Shown piece by piece: positions 22,846 to 23,166 of a stretch of 23,166 bases of DNA. Origin of the DNA: CAYNYM01 sp049366815. Lineage in GTDB: Bacteria > Desulfobacterota > DSM-4660 > Desulfatiglandales > HGW-15. Every line of letters begins with the position of its first letter. Positions within the stretch are counted from its first letter, which is position 1. The stretch is from NCBI GenBank assembly GCA_049366815.1, contig JBMNCO010000109.1, positions 1 through 23,166 of the forward strand, read 5' to 3'. The notes beneath the pieces were generated by a model. The model ran no database searches and was not told where the DNA came from. It was given only the letters and a program-made list of their open reading frames with translations. A program made the position numbers and the translations under genes.

Positions 22846-23145
22846 GTGTCTGAATTTTGTGTTTCGGGCATCCAAACAGCTCATTGCCCCCTGCATAAAT
22901 GTTCATTATGTAACGCAACCTATCTTCACAACCCTACATCCATTTAAATATGATCATCGCTGGAGGATCCGAGCAAAGCAGACGCAGACGGCGCAGTCCC
23001 CCGGCCGGGTGAGACGGAATACCGGTTATACGCTCATGGATTCGGTGTCCTGACGATACCGTCTTTATGGGAGGGTTTTTTCAAGGCCGTCAAACTTGGG
23101 GTTCATCCCCTAAAACCTTTTAGAACAGTGAAGGAGGGTTTGCAC
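22846..23145 (+). other. Leader region of the gene starting at 23146
   Basis: The first part is AT-rich, with a small inverted repeat (CATAA/TTATG, 22894-22910). A GC-rich stretch at about 22965-23035 looks structured, but I do not match it to a known riboswitch. No protein gene is supported. Confidence 0.45.
22925..22954 (+). promoter_or_regulatory. Possible sigma-70 promoter for the gene at the right edge
   Basis: TTCACA (22925-22930, 5 of 6 to TTGACA) is followed after 18 bases by TATGAT (22949-22954, 5 of 6 to TATAAT). Transcription would begin near 22961 and leave a leader of about 185 bases, which includes the GC-rich stretch. Confidence 0.4.
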
Positions 23146-23166
23146 ATGGCGAAAGAGAGACGTTTC
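23146..23166 (+). CDS. Start of a gene cut by the window edge
   Basis: ATG 23146 is preceded by AAGGAGGG about 7 bases upstream, an excellent ribosome site. Seven codons are visible (MAKERRF) and the frame is open to the edge. No function can be named from this. Confidence 0.6.

Noticed and set aside
22965..23035. Cobalamin, c-di-GMP or TPP riboswitch
   Set aside because: Some short GC-rich stretches looked suggestive, but none of the conserved boxes of these classes can be placed in order.

Overview
The window looks like chromosomal DNA of a strictly anaerobic bacterium, most likely a Desulfobacterota (deltaproteobacterial) sulfate reducer or syntroph, possibly from an uncultured lineage. 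This is inferred from the gene content (formate-tetrahydrofolate ligase, an aldehyde:ferredoxin oxidoreductase-family tungstoenzyme, an ATP-dependent aryl-CoA reductase-like enzyme, a CoA-transferase/GNAT fusion) and from the style of the intergenic repeats; no rRNA or tRNA gene is present to confirm it.

Layout. 1-260 holds a terminator of an upstream gene and a decayed tyrosine-recombinase end. 249-1487 (-) is an MFS permease. 2285-4144 (+) is a CoA-transferase-like protein fused to a GNAT domain, followed by a PhoU-like remnant (4275-4469). 4544-6307 (-) is fhs, with a strong terminator and a two-hairpin leader. 6960-12569 (-) is a compact four-gene redox operon: a multi-cluster FAD/FeS protein, a DAO-type flavoprotein, an AOR-family enzyme and a ThiS/MoaD-like carrier with a C-terminal GG. 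12919-15911 holds three housekeeping-type genes: a membrane-anchored alpha/beta hydrolase (-), a TGS-domain GTPase (-) and a nucleotidyltransferase (+).

16734-22666 (+) is the most interesting part. A PaaK-like acyl-CoA ligase overlaps a 59-residue orphan small protein. After a 285-base gap with two abutting palindromes come four tightly packed genes that look like a complete class I (ATP-dependent) benzoyl-CoA reductase-type enzyme: two 2-hydroxyacyl-CoA dehydratase-type subunits (438 and 388 aa) and two BadF/HgdC-type ATPase subunits (264 and 284 aa). The simplest reading is activation of an aromatic (or other hard-to-reduce) acid to its CoA thioester, then ATP-driven ring reduction. The AOR/flavoprotein operon could supply low-potential electrons, but that link is inferred only from proximity. 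The reductase is clearly divergent from the textbook Thauera enzyme, so its substrate is open.

Two related palindromic repeats (about 6.87-6.94 kb and 22.72-22.84 kb) lie in opposite orientation and bracket the whole redox/reductase segment. A further inverted-repeat element sits at 12.59-12.81 kb. The last bases (23146-23166) begin another gene on the + strand.
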